DNA of 64,000 nucleotides. It comes from Bacillus sp. 03113 (GTDB lineage Bacteria; Bacillota; Bacilli; Bacillales; Cytobacillaceae). A model generated the notes under the pieces. That model was given only the letters and a program-made list of their open reading frames with translations, was not told the origin of the DNA and searched no databases. The stretch spans positions 124,001-188,000 of the forward strand of contig NZ_VATK01000009.1 of the NCBI RefSeq assembly GCF_006546985.1, read 5' to 3'. Position 1 is the stretch's first letter. The number at the start of each line of letters is the position of its first letter. The position numbers were made by a program, and so were the translations under genes. Positions 35,718-50,194 of this stretch are shown here, piece by piece.

Positions 35718-38039
35718 TTATCTTTTCTTTTTCCGCTTTGCTTTTGGTGCATTTTCAAAAGCCTTTTTCTTTTTCTTCCTAGAATGATTTGTACTGTTGG
35801 ATTTCTCTTCATTTCTCGTTTTGCTTCTTCGCGGCTTTCGTTCGCTGCTTCCAGTAGAAAAAACTTTTGTCGTCGTTTTTCTTTCCCCGCGTCTTGTTCC
35901 CTTCATCCCGACAATTTCAAAATCGATGGATCGTTCTTCCTTATTTACCTTTACAACTCGAACAGTAATTTCATCTCCAATTCGGAAGACGTTTCCTGTT
36001 CGTTCTCCAATCATAGCTAAATGCCGTTCCTCATAACGATAATAGTCATCTGTCATATAGCTTACATGAACAAGACCTTCTATTGTATTCGGCAGCTCAA
36101 CAAACATGCCGAAATTCGTTACAGAACTAATCATTCCATCATATTCAACCCCGACTTTATCTTCCATATATTCAGCTTTCTTCAGCTCATCTGTTTCTCT
36201 TTCAGCATCAACAGCTCTTCTCTCCATATTCGAGGAATGCTCCGCAATATCAGGCAGTCTTGAACCCCATTTTTCTCGTGTTGATTGATCAAGCTTTCCA
36301 TCAATTAAATAAGTTCGAATTAACCGATGGACAATTAAGTCCGGATATCGTCGTATCGGTGATGTGAAATGTGTGTAAAAATCAGTTGATAAACCGAAAT
36401 GACCCAAGCTTTCAGGATCATATTTCGCTTGCTGCATAGAGCGCAGCATCACTGTTGATACAACCATCTCTTCTGGTTTTCCTTGTACCTCTTCAATAAT
36501 TTCCTGAAGGGCTCTAGGATGAACAGAATTTGCCGTTCCTTTTACGATATAACCGAAATTTGTAATAAATTCAAAAAATCTTCTCAGCTTATCTTCTTTT
36601 GGATCTTCATGTATACGATAAATAAAAGGTACATCCATCCAATGAAAGTGCTCAGCTACTGTTTCATTTGCAGCAAGCATGAATTCTTCGATAAGCTTTT
36701 CAGCTGTTGACCTCTCACGTAAGACAACATCAGACGGTTTGCCTTCTTCATCCACAAGCACCTTTGCTTCTTTAAAATCGAAGTCGATCGCGCCTCTTTT
36801 CATCCTTTTTTGGCGTAAAATTTGCGCAAGCTCCTCCATTAATTGAAACATCGGAACAAGTGTCTCATATCGAGAAAGCAACTCTTCATCCTTATCATTT
36901 AATATATGATTAACATCTGAATAAGTCATTCGCTCCGTCGTTTTAATCACACTCTGAAAAATTTCATGCTGAACAACCGTACCTTCTGCATCAATTTCCA
37001 TTTCACATGAAAGAGTTAAGCGATCAACTTTTGGATTTAAGGAACAAATTCCATTTGATAATCGGTGAGGAATCATCGGTATGACTCGGTCAACTAAATA
37101 AACACTCGTTCCACGATCAGCTGCTTCTCTATCAATAGAAGACTCTTCTGTTACATAATGACTAACGTCTGCAATATGTACACCAAGCTTATAGTGTCCA
37201 TTATCAAGCTTAGTAACGGTTACTGCATCATCTAAATCCTTTGCATCCGCTCCATCAATCGTCACAATTATTTCATTTCGAAGATCGCGTCTATTGACGA
37301 TTTCCTTTTCATCAATTGTATCTGGAGTCTGATTCGCTTGATTTAATACATCATCTGGAAAAGCAAGTGGGAGACCATGCTTATGGATAACAGAAAGAAT
37401 ATCAACCCCTGGATCATTTTTATGTCCGAGTATTTTCGTTATTTCTCCTTCTGCACTTTTTCTTCCTTCAGGATAAGTGGTAAGCTTCACGACCACCTTA
37501 TGACCCTCTACTGCCCCTAGTGAAGAAGCTTTCGGAATAAAAATATCACTGGCAAATTTCTTATCATCGGGGATCACAAAGCCAAAATGTTTGCTTTCGG
37601 TATAAGTACCTACGATTTGCTGAATTCCTCTTTCAAGGATCCTTACAACCGTCCCTTCTCTTTTTTGTCCAAAGCTAACAGAGGACACCCTTGCAAGTAC
37701 AATATCTCCGTGCATCGCATTATTAATTTCATTTGGCGGAATAAAAATATCATCTACTCCAGGTTCATCCGGAATAACAAAGGCAAATCCCTTTGCATGC
37801 CCCGTGAGCTTCCCGCGAACAAGGTTCATCTTTTCTGGAAGTCCGTAACGATTACTTCTTGTTCGTACGACAAGGCCTTGTTCTTCCATTCGAACAAGTG
37901 ATTTGACAAACTCTTTAAAGTGAGTGGAATCTTCAATTTTCAATGCTTCCTCAAGTTCTTGAACAGTAAGTGGCTTATAAGCTTCATCCTTCATAAAATG
38001 TAGGAGTTTGTCCATCATTTCATTAAAATTTTCTTCCAT
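35718..38039 (-). CDS. rnr: Ribonuclease R
   Basis: The protein has 773 residues. Order: N-terminal HTH ([25 protein letters not shown]), cold-shock domains, the RNB catalytic domain with [14 protein letters not shown] (metal-binding Asp cluster), an S1 domain ([26 protein letters not shown]), and a Lys/Arg-rich tail. It is a processive 3'-5' exonuclease that degrades structured RNA and assists trans-translation. It is co-oriented with est and smpB. Confidence 0.96.
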   Translation of the reverse strand: MEENFNEMMDKLLHFMKDEAYKPLTVQELEEALKIEDSTHFKEFVKSLVRMEEQGLVVRTRSNRYGLPEKMNLVRGKLTGHAKGFAFVIPDEPGVDDIFIPPNEINNAMHGDIVLARVSSVSFGQKREGTVVRILERGIQQIVGTYTESKHFGFVIPDDKKFASDIFIPKASSLGAVEGHKVVVKLTTYPEGRKSAEGEITKILGHKNDPGVDILSVIHKHGLPLAFPDDVLNQANQTPDTIDEKEIVNRRDLRNEIIVTIDGADAKDLDDAVTVTKLDNGHYKLGVHIADVSHYVTEESSIDREAADRGTSVYLVDRVIPMIPHRLSNGICSLNPKVDRLTLSCEMEIDAEGTVVQHEIFQSVIKTTERMTYSDVNHILNDKDEELLSRYETLVPMFQLMEELAQILRQKRMKRGAIDFDFKEAKVLVDEEGKPSDVVLRERSTAEKLIEEFMLAANETVAEHFHWMDVPFIYRIHEDPKEDKLRRFFEFITNFGYIVKGTANSVHPRALQEIIEEVQGKPEEMVVSTVMLRSMQQAKYDPESLGHFGLSTDFYTHFTSPIRRYPDLIVHRLIRTYLIDGKLDQSTREKWGSRLPDIAEHSSNMERRAVDAERETDELKKAEYMEDKVGVEYDGMISSVTNFGMFVELPNTIEGLVHVSYMTDDYYRYEERHLAMIGERTGNVFRIGDEITVRVVKVNKEERSIDFEIVGMKGTRRGERKTTTKVFSTGSSERKPRRSKTRNEEKSNSTNHSRKKKKKAFENAPKAKRKKKR

Positions 38040-38076
38040 ATCACTACCTCCTTTTATTAAAATATTCTTTGTCGTA

Positions 38077-38826
38077 TTATTCTTCCCAATCTAGCTTCTC
38101 TAAAAACTGATAAATATCCTCATGAAGCTCATCACGTTCTTTATCAAGGGTAATCACATGACCTGAATGCTCAAACCATTTGATATTCTTTATATCGGTC
38201 TCAACCTCATTAAATATAATATTCGCACTATCCGTGTTGATCATATGATCATGACGCGCCTGCACAACAAAGGTTGGTGAATAAATCATGTCGACAGAGC
38301 GACGAACATCTGAGATTAAGTCTTGCAAGGCCTTTAATGTTTTCATCGGTGTTTTCTTGAAATGTTCCATTTCAAGTTCAATTTGACTTTCCGACTTGCC
38401 TTCTAGTTTTTTATAATCTTTTGCATAATCAAGAATTCCCTTATACATTACCTCTTTACTTTTAATATACATCGGCGCACACATTGGAATAATCCCTTTC
38501 ACAGGTACATTGTATCCCAATTTTAATGAAAATACGCCACCAAGTGAAAGTCCAGCAACTGCAATTTCACTATATCCTTTATCTTTTAATAATTGATAAC
38601 CATCAACAACATTTTGCCACCAATCCTTAGGTCCCGTATGTACAAGCTCTTCTGGAGGAACACCATGACCCTTGTAAAGGGGGGCATGGCAAGTATACCC
38701 TTTTTTCTCAAGGAAACGTGCAAGCATACGTACATCAGCTGTATTCCCGGTAAAACCATGAAGCAGCAGCACTGCACGTTTTCCTCCCTCAAAAGTAAAT
38801 GGCTTTGGTGCTACTATTTTCATCAT
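38077..38826 (-). CDS. est: Carboxylesterase (Est30-like alpha/beta hydrolase)
   Basis: The protein has 249 residues. It is an alpha/beta hydrolase with [24 protein letters not shown], the nucleophile elbow [10 protein letters not shown], Asp in [10 protein letters not shown] and His in [12 protein letters not shown]. It matches the thermostable carboxylesterase Est30 family whose gene lies between secG and rnr in Bacillus and Geobacillus. It hydrolyses short-chain esters. Confidence 0.92.
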   Translation of the reverse strand: MMKIVAPKPFTFEGGKRAVLLLHGFTGNTADVRMLARFLEKKGYTCHAPLYKGHGVPPEELVHTGPKDWWQNVVDGYQLLKDKGYSEIAVAGLSLGGVFSLKLGYNVPVKGIIPMCAPMYIKSKEVMYKGILDYAKDYKKLEGKSESQIELEMEHFKKTPMKTLKALQDLISDVRRSVDMIYSPTFVVQARHDHMINTDSANIIFNEVETDIKNIKWFEHSGHVITLDKERDELHEDIYQFLEKLDWEE

Positions 38827-38957
38827 AAACGAAGCTCCTTTTCACGGTCACAATTTGAACCTATAATGAATCTGTTCTAACTACTTTACAATTTAATTTT
38901 CACAAACAATAAAGGAACAATCCAGTTTTTTGTCTTAGTTATGAATGTATAAAAAAA

Positions 38958-38978
38958 CCTGACCTACATACGGCCAGG
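38958..38978 (-). terminator. Terminator after secG
   Basis: On the minus strand CCTGGCC (38972-38978) pairs with GGTCAGG (38958-38964) with one G-T pair, followed by seven T. It separates secG from est. Confidence 0.85.
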
Positions 38979-38995
38979 CATATTTTTTCTCATCA

Positions 38996-39235
38996 TTAAA
39001 TTTTAAAGTAGCTGACAGCAATCGTGCAAAGAAAAAACAAAACAGCTAATACAATCGTAATACGATGAAGGATCAAGTCAAGCCCACGAGCTTTTTGTTT
39101 TCCAAATAGCTGTTCCGCTCCTCCTGAAATAGCTCCAGATAATCCTGCACTTTTCCCCGCTTGAAGAAGTACAACAATCACTAAGGCAATTGAAACAATA
39201 ACTAATAAAGTAATCAAAATTGTATGTAACATCAT
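38996..39235 (-). CDS. secG: Preprotein translocase subunit SecG
   Basis: The protein has 79 residues and two membrane helices separated by the family loop [32 protein letters not shown]. It assists SecYEG export. It lies upstream of est-rnr-smpB as in related genomes. The agr-like genes have been placed between it and eno. Confidence 0.95.
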   Translation of the reverse strand: MMLHTILITLLVIVSIALVIVVLLQAGKSAGLSGAISGGAEQLFGKQKARGLDLILHRITIVLAVLFFLCTIAVSYFKI

Positions 39236-39367
39236 GTAACCTCCTGAAAACGTGCATAAACATTATTTTCATTCTAGCATATGCTTTTAAATTAAACAAC
39301 ATCCACGATGAAAGTGGTATCAAATCATGCAGAATTCACAAATATAAGCCTTAAAACAAAAAGAAAA

Positions 39368-39392
39368 GACGGCCCTATGTATCAAAGCCGTC
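39368..39392 (-). terminator. Terminator of the agr-like operon
   Basis: On the minus strand GACGGC (39387-39392) and GCCGTC (39368-39373) pair and are followed by TTTTCTTTTT, 17 bases after the AgrD-like stop. Confidence 0.75.
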
Positions 39393-39408
39393 ACTGCTAC
39401 TTTCGAAC

Positions 39409-39531
39409 TCATTTCGATTTTTTAAGACTTTCAGGAATTTTCGGCGAATGGATTAATGGACTAGAAGCTTTAACAAACATTGTGGAAAGAGAATGTGTTA
39501 CTTTGGAAAGAGATTTAGCTGCTTTTTTCAA
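39409..39531 (-). CDS. agrD: AgrD-like autoinducer propeptide
   Basis: A 40-residue peptide begins at TTG with an excellent GGAGGTGATC ribosome site seven bases upstream. The N-terminal half (KKAAKSLSKVTHSLSTMFVK) is a basic amphipathic leader. The C-terminal PKIPESLKKSK resembles the AgrD recognition tail (PKxPEEL). The likely signal lies between: KASSPLI, with a five-residue lactone ring Ser23-Ile27 by alignment to staphylococcal AgrD. There is no Cys, so the ring would be an ester rather than a thioester. It overlaps the 3' end of agrB by 17 bases. The call rests on context plus tail; the ring position is inferred. Confidence 0.75.
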   Translation of the reverse strand: MKKAAKSLSKVTHSLSTMFVKASSPLIHSPKIPESLKKSK

Positions 39532-40105
39532 TTTGATCACCTCCTTTACTCGCCTTTCGATCAAGAAAATAAATAAAGTTGATACCAATTGGTGTAAGTA
39601 GCAAAGATTGAAGAAAAGCACCAAGAACAAAGCCTGGTAGATGAAAGATGAAGTACAAACCACTTGCTATGAAAATTAAAAATAGAGACAGTAACTTCTT
39701 TTTTCGTTCCCATTCTTTAGAATGGATCACTTGATGTGACTCATAAAAAGGTGCATATTGCAATAAGAAAAAGAAAGATAAAACGGAGTATGTAATAATC
39801 AGCGGTGTATTAATCGGTAAATAAGAGATAGAAAGAATAAAAAGGAGGCTCATGATTGAACACGCAAGTGATGCAGTTAAATGCGATCCTCCAGTTAACA
39901 TACGAAGTAATAAAAAGGATAAAGTTACTTGCACGATAATAAAGGGTTTCCCTAGTAACCATCCAGTGAAAAACAAAAGAAAAAAAGTAAATAGCAGATT
40001 CAGAATAATAGTAAAACCAAATACCAATACATCATGCGGTGCTGTTTCTTCAGGGTTGATTTCCTTTATTCTATTTGCTAGCAGAATAGCCCATTTTTCA
40101 AACAT
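39515..40105 (-). CDS. agrB: AgrB-like propeptide-processing membrane protease
   Basis: The protein has 196 residues and about six membrane helices. The catalytic His75 and Cys82 lie in RMLTGGSHLTASLACSIM with the H-x6-C spacing of staphylococcal AgrB. It cleaves and cyclises the AgrD propeptide at the membrane. I start at ATG 40105 because GGAGACAAGGA precedes it and because the longer frame overlaps the receptor gene. It lies 13 bases after the receptor stop codon, so it is translationally linked. Confidence 0.92.
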   Translation of the reverse strand: MFEKWAILLANRIKEINPEETAPHDVLVFGFTIILNLLFTFFLLFFTGWLLGKPFIIVQVTLSFLLLRMLTGGSHLTASLACSIMSLLFILSISYLPINTPLIITYSVLSFFFLLQYAPFYESHQVIHSKEWERKKKLLSLFLIFIASGLYFIFHLPGFVLGAFLQSLLLTPIGINFIYFLDRKASKGGDQIEKSS

Positions 40106-40118
40106 TTCCTTGTCTCCT

Positions 40119-41378
40119 CTATGAAATAGGACATTTAATCGATAAACGAACCGGCTCAAAATCTGCTTGGACAATAGCTTTATTCTCTTTAAATTTCAAT
40201 AAAAAATCGAGTATTTTTAAATTGGAATATTCATTCTCTGATAAACGTAAATTACTAGTAATGTGAAAGGCAATTTCATTCTCTTCAGCTTGAATAAGAA
40301 CATTGATCACTTTTTCTTCCATTCTAGGATGGTGATATAAAGAAAAAATGATATCGTCTAGAATGCTACTGATATACCTATTTTGCCATAAAGTGGTCGT
40401 TACAGCAATCTCCATTTGTGAAGAAATAGATATTTTTACCCCTAACAAATTACTTAGTTTTCTTTTATTCAATAGAACAGCATATAAAAGTTCATCAATT
40501 TGATCTAAATTTTTTAAGTTATCATTAGATGTCATGATTTTTGAACTATTTAATTGATGCTTTTCTACGTACTCCCTGCATAACTCTATCGAATCTACGT
40601 TGCATAATCTTAGAATCGCTTTAAAATGGATTCCGTATTCTTCTTTAAGCTTTTCTACGACAGTAGCAACTTGTTGCTCCTGATCTAAATAATATTTTTT
40701 TGCTTCAATGACTTCTTTCATTTGTAATTGAGAATGCAAAAGAATAAAAATAGCTAAAATGATGAATAAAGTAACTATACATATTAATACGAGTGTGTAT
40801 TTATTATTAACATGCTCTATTTGCATTTCAAAAGCTGCTAAACAAATAAAAGTAAATATCAAGACCGTATTAGCGACAATAATGGCTTTTATTTTATTAT
40901 TCATATTTTGGATTCGCAATTGATGTCGAAATAACTCAAGATGGAAATGTTTTATACTTAATAATAAACAAATCCCACCAACCAATACGATTGAAGTGAC
41001 CTGAATCATATATTTTATATTTAAATGCAAAAGCTGAAAATAGTCGTACATAGAAACAGAACGAACAAATTCCAAAATAATTAATTGCACAAGAATATAA
41101 AAGCCGTACCCCATACTTGAAATGACTAAAGACTCTAAATTATTCATACGCAGCAGTAATTTTATAGAATAAAACAGGATAAGCATTTGAATTGTAATAA
41201 TAACATATAAAGGAAGAGCAACTAAATGCAAGCCAAAAGAAATTATGCCCATGCAAACTGCGATTAATACGATTTTCCTTATGTATTTATTATAAATATA
41301 CCCTAACATAATGATTGGAAAGGATATCAAAGCTATCCATTCAATAATTGATATGATCAATGTCAACCATTCATCCAT
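40119..41378 (-). CDS. AgrC-like membrane receptor with degenerate kinase domain
   Basis: The protein has 419 residues. About seven hydrophobic helices (first ~230 residues, from WLTLIISIIEWIALISFPII to LVLICIVTLFIILAIFILLH) are followed by a coiled segment and a GHKL-shaped C-terminal region. AgrC normally has an N-box (LDNAIEA) and a glycine-rich G-box. Here the N-box position reads SSILDDIIFSLYHH and no DxGxG or GxGxG occurs before the end (SIKCPIS). The His region (EYGIHFKAIL) does not match RHDYxNIL. I infer a peptide receptor that cannot bind ATP. Position next to agrB supports the receptor role. Confidence 0.75.
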   Translation of the reverse strand: MDEWLTLIISIIEWIALISFPIIMLGYIYNKYIRKIVLIAVCMGIISFGLHLVALPLYVIITIQMLILFYSIKLLLRMNNLESLVISSMGYGFYILVQLIILEFVRSVSMYDYFQLLHLNIKYMIQVTSIVLVGGICLLLSIKHFHLELFRHQLRIQNMNNKIKAIIVANTVLIFTFICLAAFEMQIEHVNNKYTLVLICIVTLFIILAIFILLHSQLQMKEVIEAKKYYLDQEQQVATVVEKLKEEYGIHFKAILRLCNVDSIELCREYVEKHQLNSSKIMTSNDNLKNLDQIDELLYAVLLNKRKLSNLLGVKISISSQMEIAVTTTLWQNRYISSILDDIIFSLYHHPRMEEKVINVLIQAEENEIAFHITSNLRLSENEYSNLKILDFLLKFKENKAIVQADFEPVRLSIKCPIS

Positions 41379-41407
41379 TACCTGATCTCCTTACTTTGAT
41401 AGGCTTT

Positions 41408-42229
41408 CTATTTATTTTTATTAAAAGAAGTATTTCTGCTTTGAGGCAATGTGATCGTCACTTTTGCTCCCATGTTTGGATGGTTTTGAACATCTAATGT
41501 CCCATTTAGTGTCTCAACAATTGTTTTACAAATGGGCAAACCTATTCCTGTACCTTCATCTTTTGTCGTATAAAAAGGATAAAAAATTTGTTCTAGCTGT
41601 TCAGGAGGTATGCCAGGACCATCGTCAATAATGGAAATCTCAACTTCTTTTTTATGCTTTATTACATTAATAAAGATCGTTCCAGTAGTACCAATAGCTT
41701 CAATTGCATTTTTAATTAAATTGATCATTAATCTTTCAAAACGATGAGCATTTCCAGTAACGTACGTTTCCATTTCTAAATTTGCTTTAAATTGAATACT
41801 TGTTTGACTTGTTTTCATTTCATTTATTGTAATAATTTTTTCAATGCTTTGCTTTACATCAATAATGGATAAATGATCCTGGTTTAAGTGAGATTTGGAT
41901 AGGCTTAGAAGCTCTTGAATTAAATACTCCATCTTATCTGCTTCTTCTCTAATAATTGATGCATAATGTGCGATACTAGGGTCAGCTTTAATGATAGGAT
42001 TTTTCTCTAACACCTGTGCAAAGCCGATGATTGTCGTCAGTGGATTTCGAATTTCATGAGCAAAAAAAGCTGCCATTCTGCCTATTCCTGCAAGATAGCC
42101 CTCATTAGTAGATTTCATATCAGTTTCATTAAGAAAATCCATTGATTCAGTCAAATCATTTTCTTTCTTTATTTCATGAATTTTCTTTTTTCTCCTAGTA
42201 AACCATTTTGTCTTAAATAAAGGGTTCAT
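41408..42229 (-). CDS. Soluble histidine kinase without sensor domain
   Basis: The protein has 273 residues. A basic N-terminus (KTKWFTRRKKKIHEIKKEND) carries no membrane segment. HisKA follows with phospho-accepting His58 in FFAHEIRNPLTTIIGFAQVL, resembling Bacillus sporulation kinases, and HATPase_c is intact: N-box NLIKNAIEAIG, G1 DDGPGI, G2 EGTGIGLPI. It is the first gene of the four-gene operon and 29 bases ahead of the receptor gene, suggesting the two proteins act together. No response regulator is present in the window. Upstream 42230-42517 shows only AT-rich sequence. Confidence 0.88.
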   Translation of the reverse strand: MNPLFKTKWFTRRKKKIHEIKKENDLTESMDFLNETDMKSTNEGYLAGIGRMAAFFAHEIRNPLTTIIGFAQVLEKNPIIKADPSIAHYASIIREEADKMEYLIQELLSLSKSHLNQDHLSIIDVKQSIEKIITINEMKTSQTSIQFKANLEMETYVTGNAHRFERLMINLIKNAIEAIGTTGTIFINVIKHKKEVEISIIDDGPGIPPEQLEQIFYPFYTTKDEGTGIGLPICKTIVETLNGTLDVQNHPNMGAKVTITLPQSRNTSFNKNK

Positions 42230-42517
42230 TAATGTCGTAACACTCCTATACCTTTGTTAGAGGCCCCATTTCAAAGAAGCTGTAAAACAAAAATTCTTTT
42301 AATCTATTTATCATTACATTTTATCTTAATTTAGCTATAACAATTCTAGCGTTTATCAAGCATGTTAATTATTTAATTAGTAGTATTATTCTACCATCTT
42401 TGCGATAAAGAGTACTACAAAACCTAGAAAAAAGTTTTTAATCTGTTTAAGGAATTGTTTAAACAAATAAAATTTTAAATGCAATTGACATCTGGAGACT
42501 CTGTTCATCCACAAAAA

Positions 42518-42544
42518 AAGGTGCCAGCAAAATGCTGACACCTT
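42518..42544 (-). terminator. Terminator of the glycolytic operon (after eno)
   Basis: On the minus strand AAGGTGTCAGCA and TGCTGGCACCTT form a 12-bp stem with one G-T pair and a 3-base loop, followed by TTTTT. It lies 13 bases after the eno stop. Confidence 0.9.
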
Positions 42545-42557
42545 CATTTATGAATCA

Positions 42558-47402
<4,845 letters not shown>

Positions 47403-47450
47403 GTTAAAAGGCCCCCCTTAAAATCAGCTAAATACGACAATTGGCACAAT

Positions 47451-47484
47451 AAAAGGGAGGGGGAATGTTCCCCGCTCCCCTTTT
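47451..47484 (-). terminator. Internal terminator between gapA and pgk
   Basis: On the minus strand AAAAGGGGAGCGGGGAA pairs with the TTCCCCCTCCCTTTT region in a long GC-rich stem. This matches the known premature termination after gapA in Bacillus. Confidence 0.7.
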
Positions 47485-47572
47485 ACCTTTTCATTATAGA
47501 CTTTTATTCTACTTAACGAATCTATGCATAGTATTAGACTCATTTATATAAGAATATTTAATAAACTAGTTA

Positions 47573-48601
<1,029 letters not shown>

Positions 48602-48634
48602 TTAAGGATTATTTTTTATATAAAGGGTAAACCC

Positions 48635-49651
48635 TTATAACAATTTCATTGCTGCCCCTTCATCAGTAATCAATACTGTCGAAGATGGAGCTTGCTTCAT
48701 ATAGGCTCGAATAGCCTTTGCTTTTGAAGCCCCGCCAGCAACTGCAATTACATGGTCAATACTTGCTAAATCCTTTAATTGAAGACCTATCGTTTGCACC
48801 TTGTGAACGACCTCTCCTGCTTCATTGAAATAATATCCAAATGCTTCACCAACAGCCTCTGCATGTTGAATTTTTTCTAAATCGCCAGTAGATGTATTTC
48901 TTCGTTCTGCCATTGTGATAGCATCTCCAATTCCATGAAGAACCATGCTCGCAGATTTAATTAATCTTAATACTTCCTTGATATTTGGCTCTTTAACGAT
49001 GGATTGATACATTTCCTTGCTTACTTGATCAGGAACATATAAAACTCGGTGTTTAGATTCAGTTTGATCAGCCATTTTTGCACAGATCGTATTGGCTTGA
49101 TTTTCAACATCTTCACCAATCCCACCTCTTGCAGGCACAAAAAGCCATTCTCCTCTAACAATATCGGGTGTAATCATTTCCGCTACCTTCGCCATTGTCG
49201 TTCCACCTGTTACAGCGATGATATGGTTCCCACTGAGTCGTTTTTTCATGCATTTGGCGCATGCCAAGCCAAGCTCATTTAATACCCAAGGAGATTGATC
49301 GCTGTCTCCTGTGACAATCATGACCCGTTTTACACCTAATTTTTTTTGCAGGCGTATTTCCATCTCGTTAATGCCAGTCACATCTCTCATGATGGATTCT
49401 AGGTTCATAAGTACCTTTTTTCCATCTAAAGTTAGTGTCATTCCTACATTAGATATAGTGATAAGGTTTTGCTCTTTAAGGAATTCGACTTCACTTCTTA
49501 AAACTCTCTCGGTTATGCCAAGACTAACTGATAAGCTTCTTCTACCAACTGGCTGCATAACACCTATGTATTGGAGAATGTGATATCTTTTTTGCATAAC
49601 CTTCAGTAGATCAGGTAATAATCTTTTCTGAATATCAATTAATGAGTACAT
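48635..49651 (-). CDS. cggR: Central glycolytic genes regulator CggR
   Basis: The protein has 338 residues of the SorC/DeoR family. An N-terminal winged HTH (LQYIGVMQPVGRRSLSVSLGITERVLRSEVEFLKEQ) is followed by a sugar-phosphate-binding domain (IAVTGGTTMAKVAEMI, VIAVAGGASKAKAIRAYMK). Fructose-1,6-bisphosphate relieves repression. I use ATG 49651 (MYSLIDIQ, AAGGGG upstream). Its operator lies directly upstream. Confidence 0.96.
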   Translation of the reverse strand: MYSLIDIQKRLLPDLLKVMQKRYHILQYIGVMQPVGRRSLSVSLGITERVLRSEVEFLKEQNLITISNVGMTLTLDGKKVLMNLESIMRDVTGINEMEIRLQKKLGVKRVMIVTGDSDQSPWVLNELGLACAKCMKKRLSGNHIIAVTGGTTMAKVAEMITPDIVRGEWLFVPARGGIGEDVENQANTICAKMADQTESKHRVLYVPDQVSKEMYQSIVKEPNIKEVLRLIKSASMVLHGIGDAITMAERRNTSTGDLEKIQHAEAVGEAFGYYFNEAGEVVHKVQTIGLQLKDLASIDHVIAVAGGASKAKAIRAYMKQAPSSTVLITDEGAAMKLL

Positions 49652-49677
49652 CTTTAATGCCCCTTCATTCAATGGTG

Positions 49678-49713
49678 GTCAACAAACGTCCCGCATAGCC
49701 GTATTGTGTCCCA
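49678..49713 (-). promoter_or_regulatory. CggR operator
   Basis: On the minus strand TGGGAC-N6-CGGC-N4-CGGGAC-N6-TGAC follows the known B. subtilis operator CGGGAC-N6-TGTC-N4-CGGGAC-N6-TGTC in spacing and mostly in sequence. Confidence 0.85.
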
Positions 49714-49749
49714 GCATTCACAAAAAAAATCACCCCTGCTTCATTCATA

Positions 49750-49778
49750 ATATTAACAGGAGTATAGATATAATTCAA
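49750..49778 (-). promoter_or_regulatory. Sigma-A promoter of the cggR-gapA operon
   Basis: TTGAAT (49773-49778), 17 bases and TAATAT (49750-49755) on the minus strand precede the CggR operator, so a bound repressor would lie downstream of the start site. Confidence 0.7.
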
Positions 49779-49918
49779 CTTAAATCCCTTACTTTTTTTA
49801 TTTTGGGCATAAATTTTGAACTTTTTGTCAAATTTTCAACACTCATGAACAAAAGCGCAAACGCCTTGATCATCGACGTACAAACTGGAGGGACTTCGAC
49901 TGAGATAAGGCGAACCTT

Positions 49919-49943
49919 CCATCAGGGTGTTTTTCCCTGATGG
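49919..49943. terminator. Symmetrical hairpin in the cggR-rpoN interval
   Basis: CCATCAGGG and CCCTGATGG pair perfectly around TGTTTTT. No gene needs it on either strand, so it may be part of the repeat-rich interval 49850-50160. Confidence 0.4.
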
Positions 49944-49967
49944 TTAGCCTGAGCTGATCAGGTTTTT

Positions 49968-50027
49968 ATGGGCAGTTTTTTATCCACTGTAGTACATTTT
50001 TTCAGGTTATATCTTACTGCCCGTTAA
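49968..50027. repeat. Palindromic GGGCAGT element, copy 1
   Basis: ATGGGCAGTT at the left and ACTGCCCGTTAA at the right are inverted repeats. The same ends occur at 56050-56125. The interval 50028-50160 also resembles dispersed Bacillus intergenic repeats and has no gene. Confidence 0.5.
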
Positions 50028-50194
50028 AACGTGATAAAGGATACAAGATAAGCGATAGCGAATCGATGTTGACTTATCGTAGGGAGAAGGCCTGAAGTTT
50101 GATAGTCGATAGGCACTGGAGCTGGACGTCGAGTCATAACTTTCAAAGTTATATATTTATTACCATCAAGTAACTTATCTCCTGCGTCGATTTG

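Noticed and set aside
39308-39601. Plus-strand open frame of 97 codons
   Set aside because: It is the antisense shadow of agrD/agrB and lacks a ribosome site.
40105-40174. Longer AgrB with 23 extra N-terminal residues
   Set aside because: The extension overlaps the receptor gene, while the internal ATG has a good ribosome site and matches family length.
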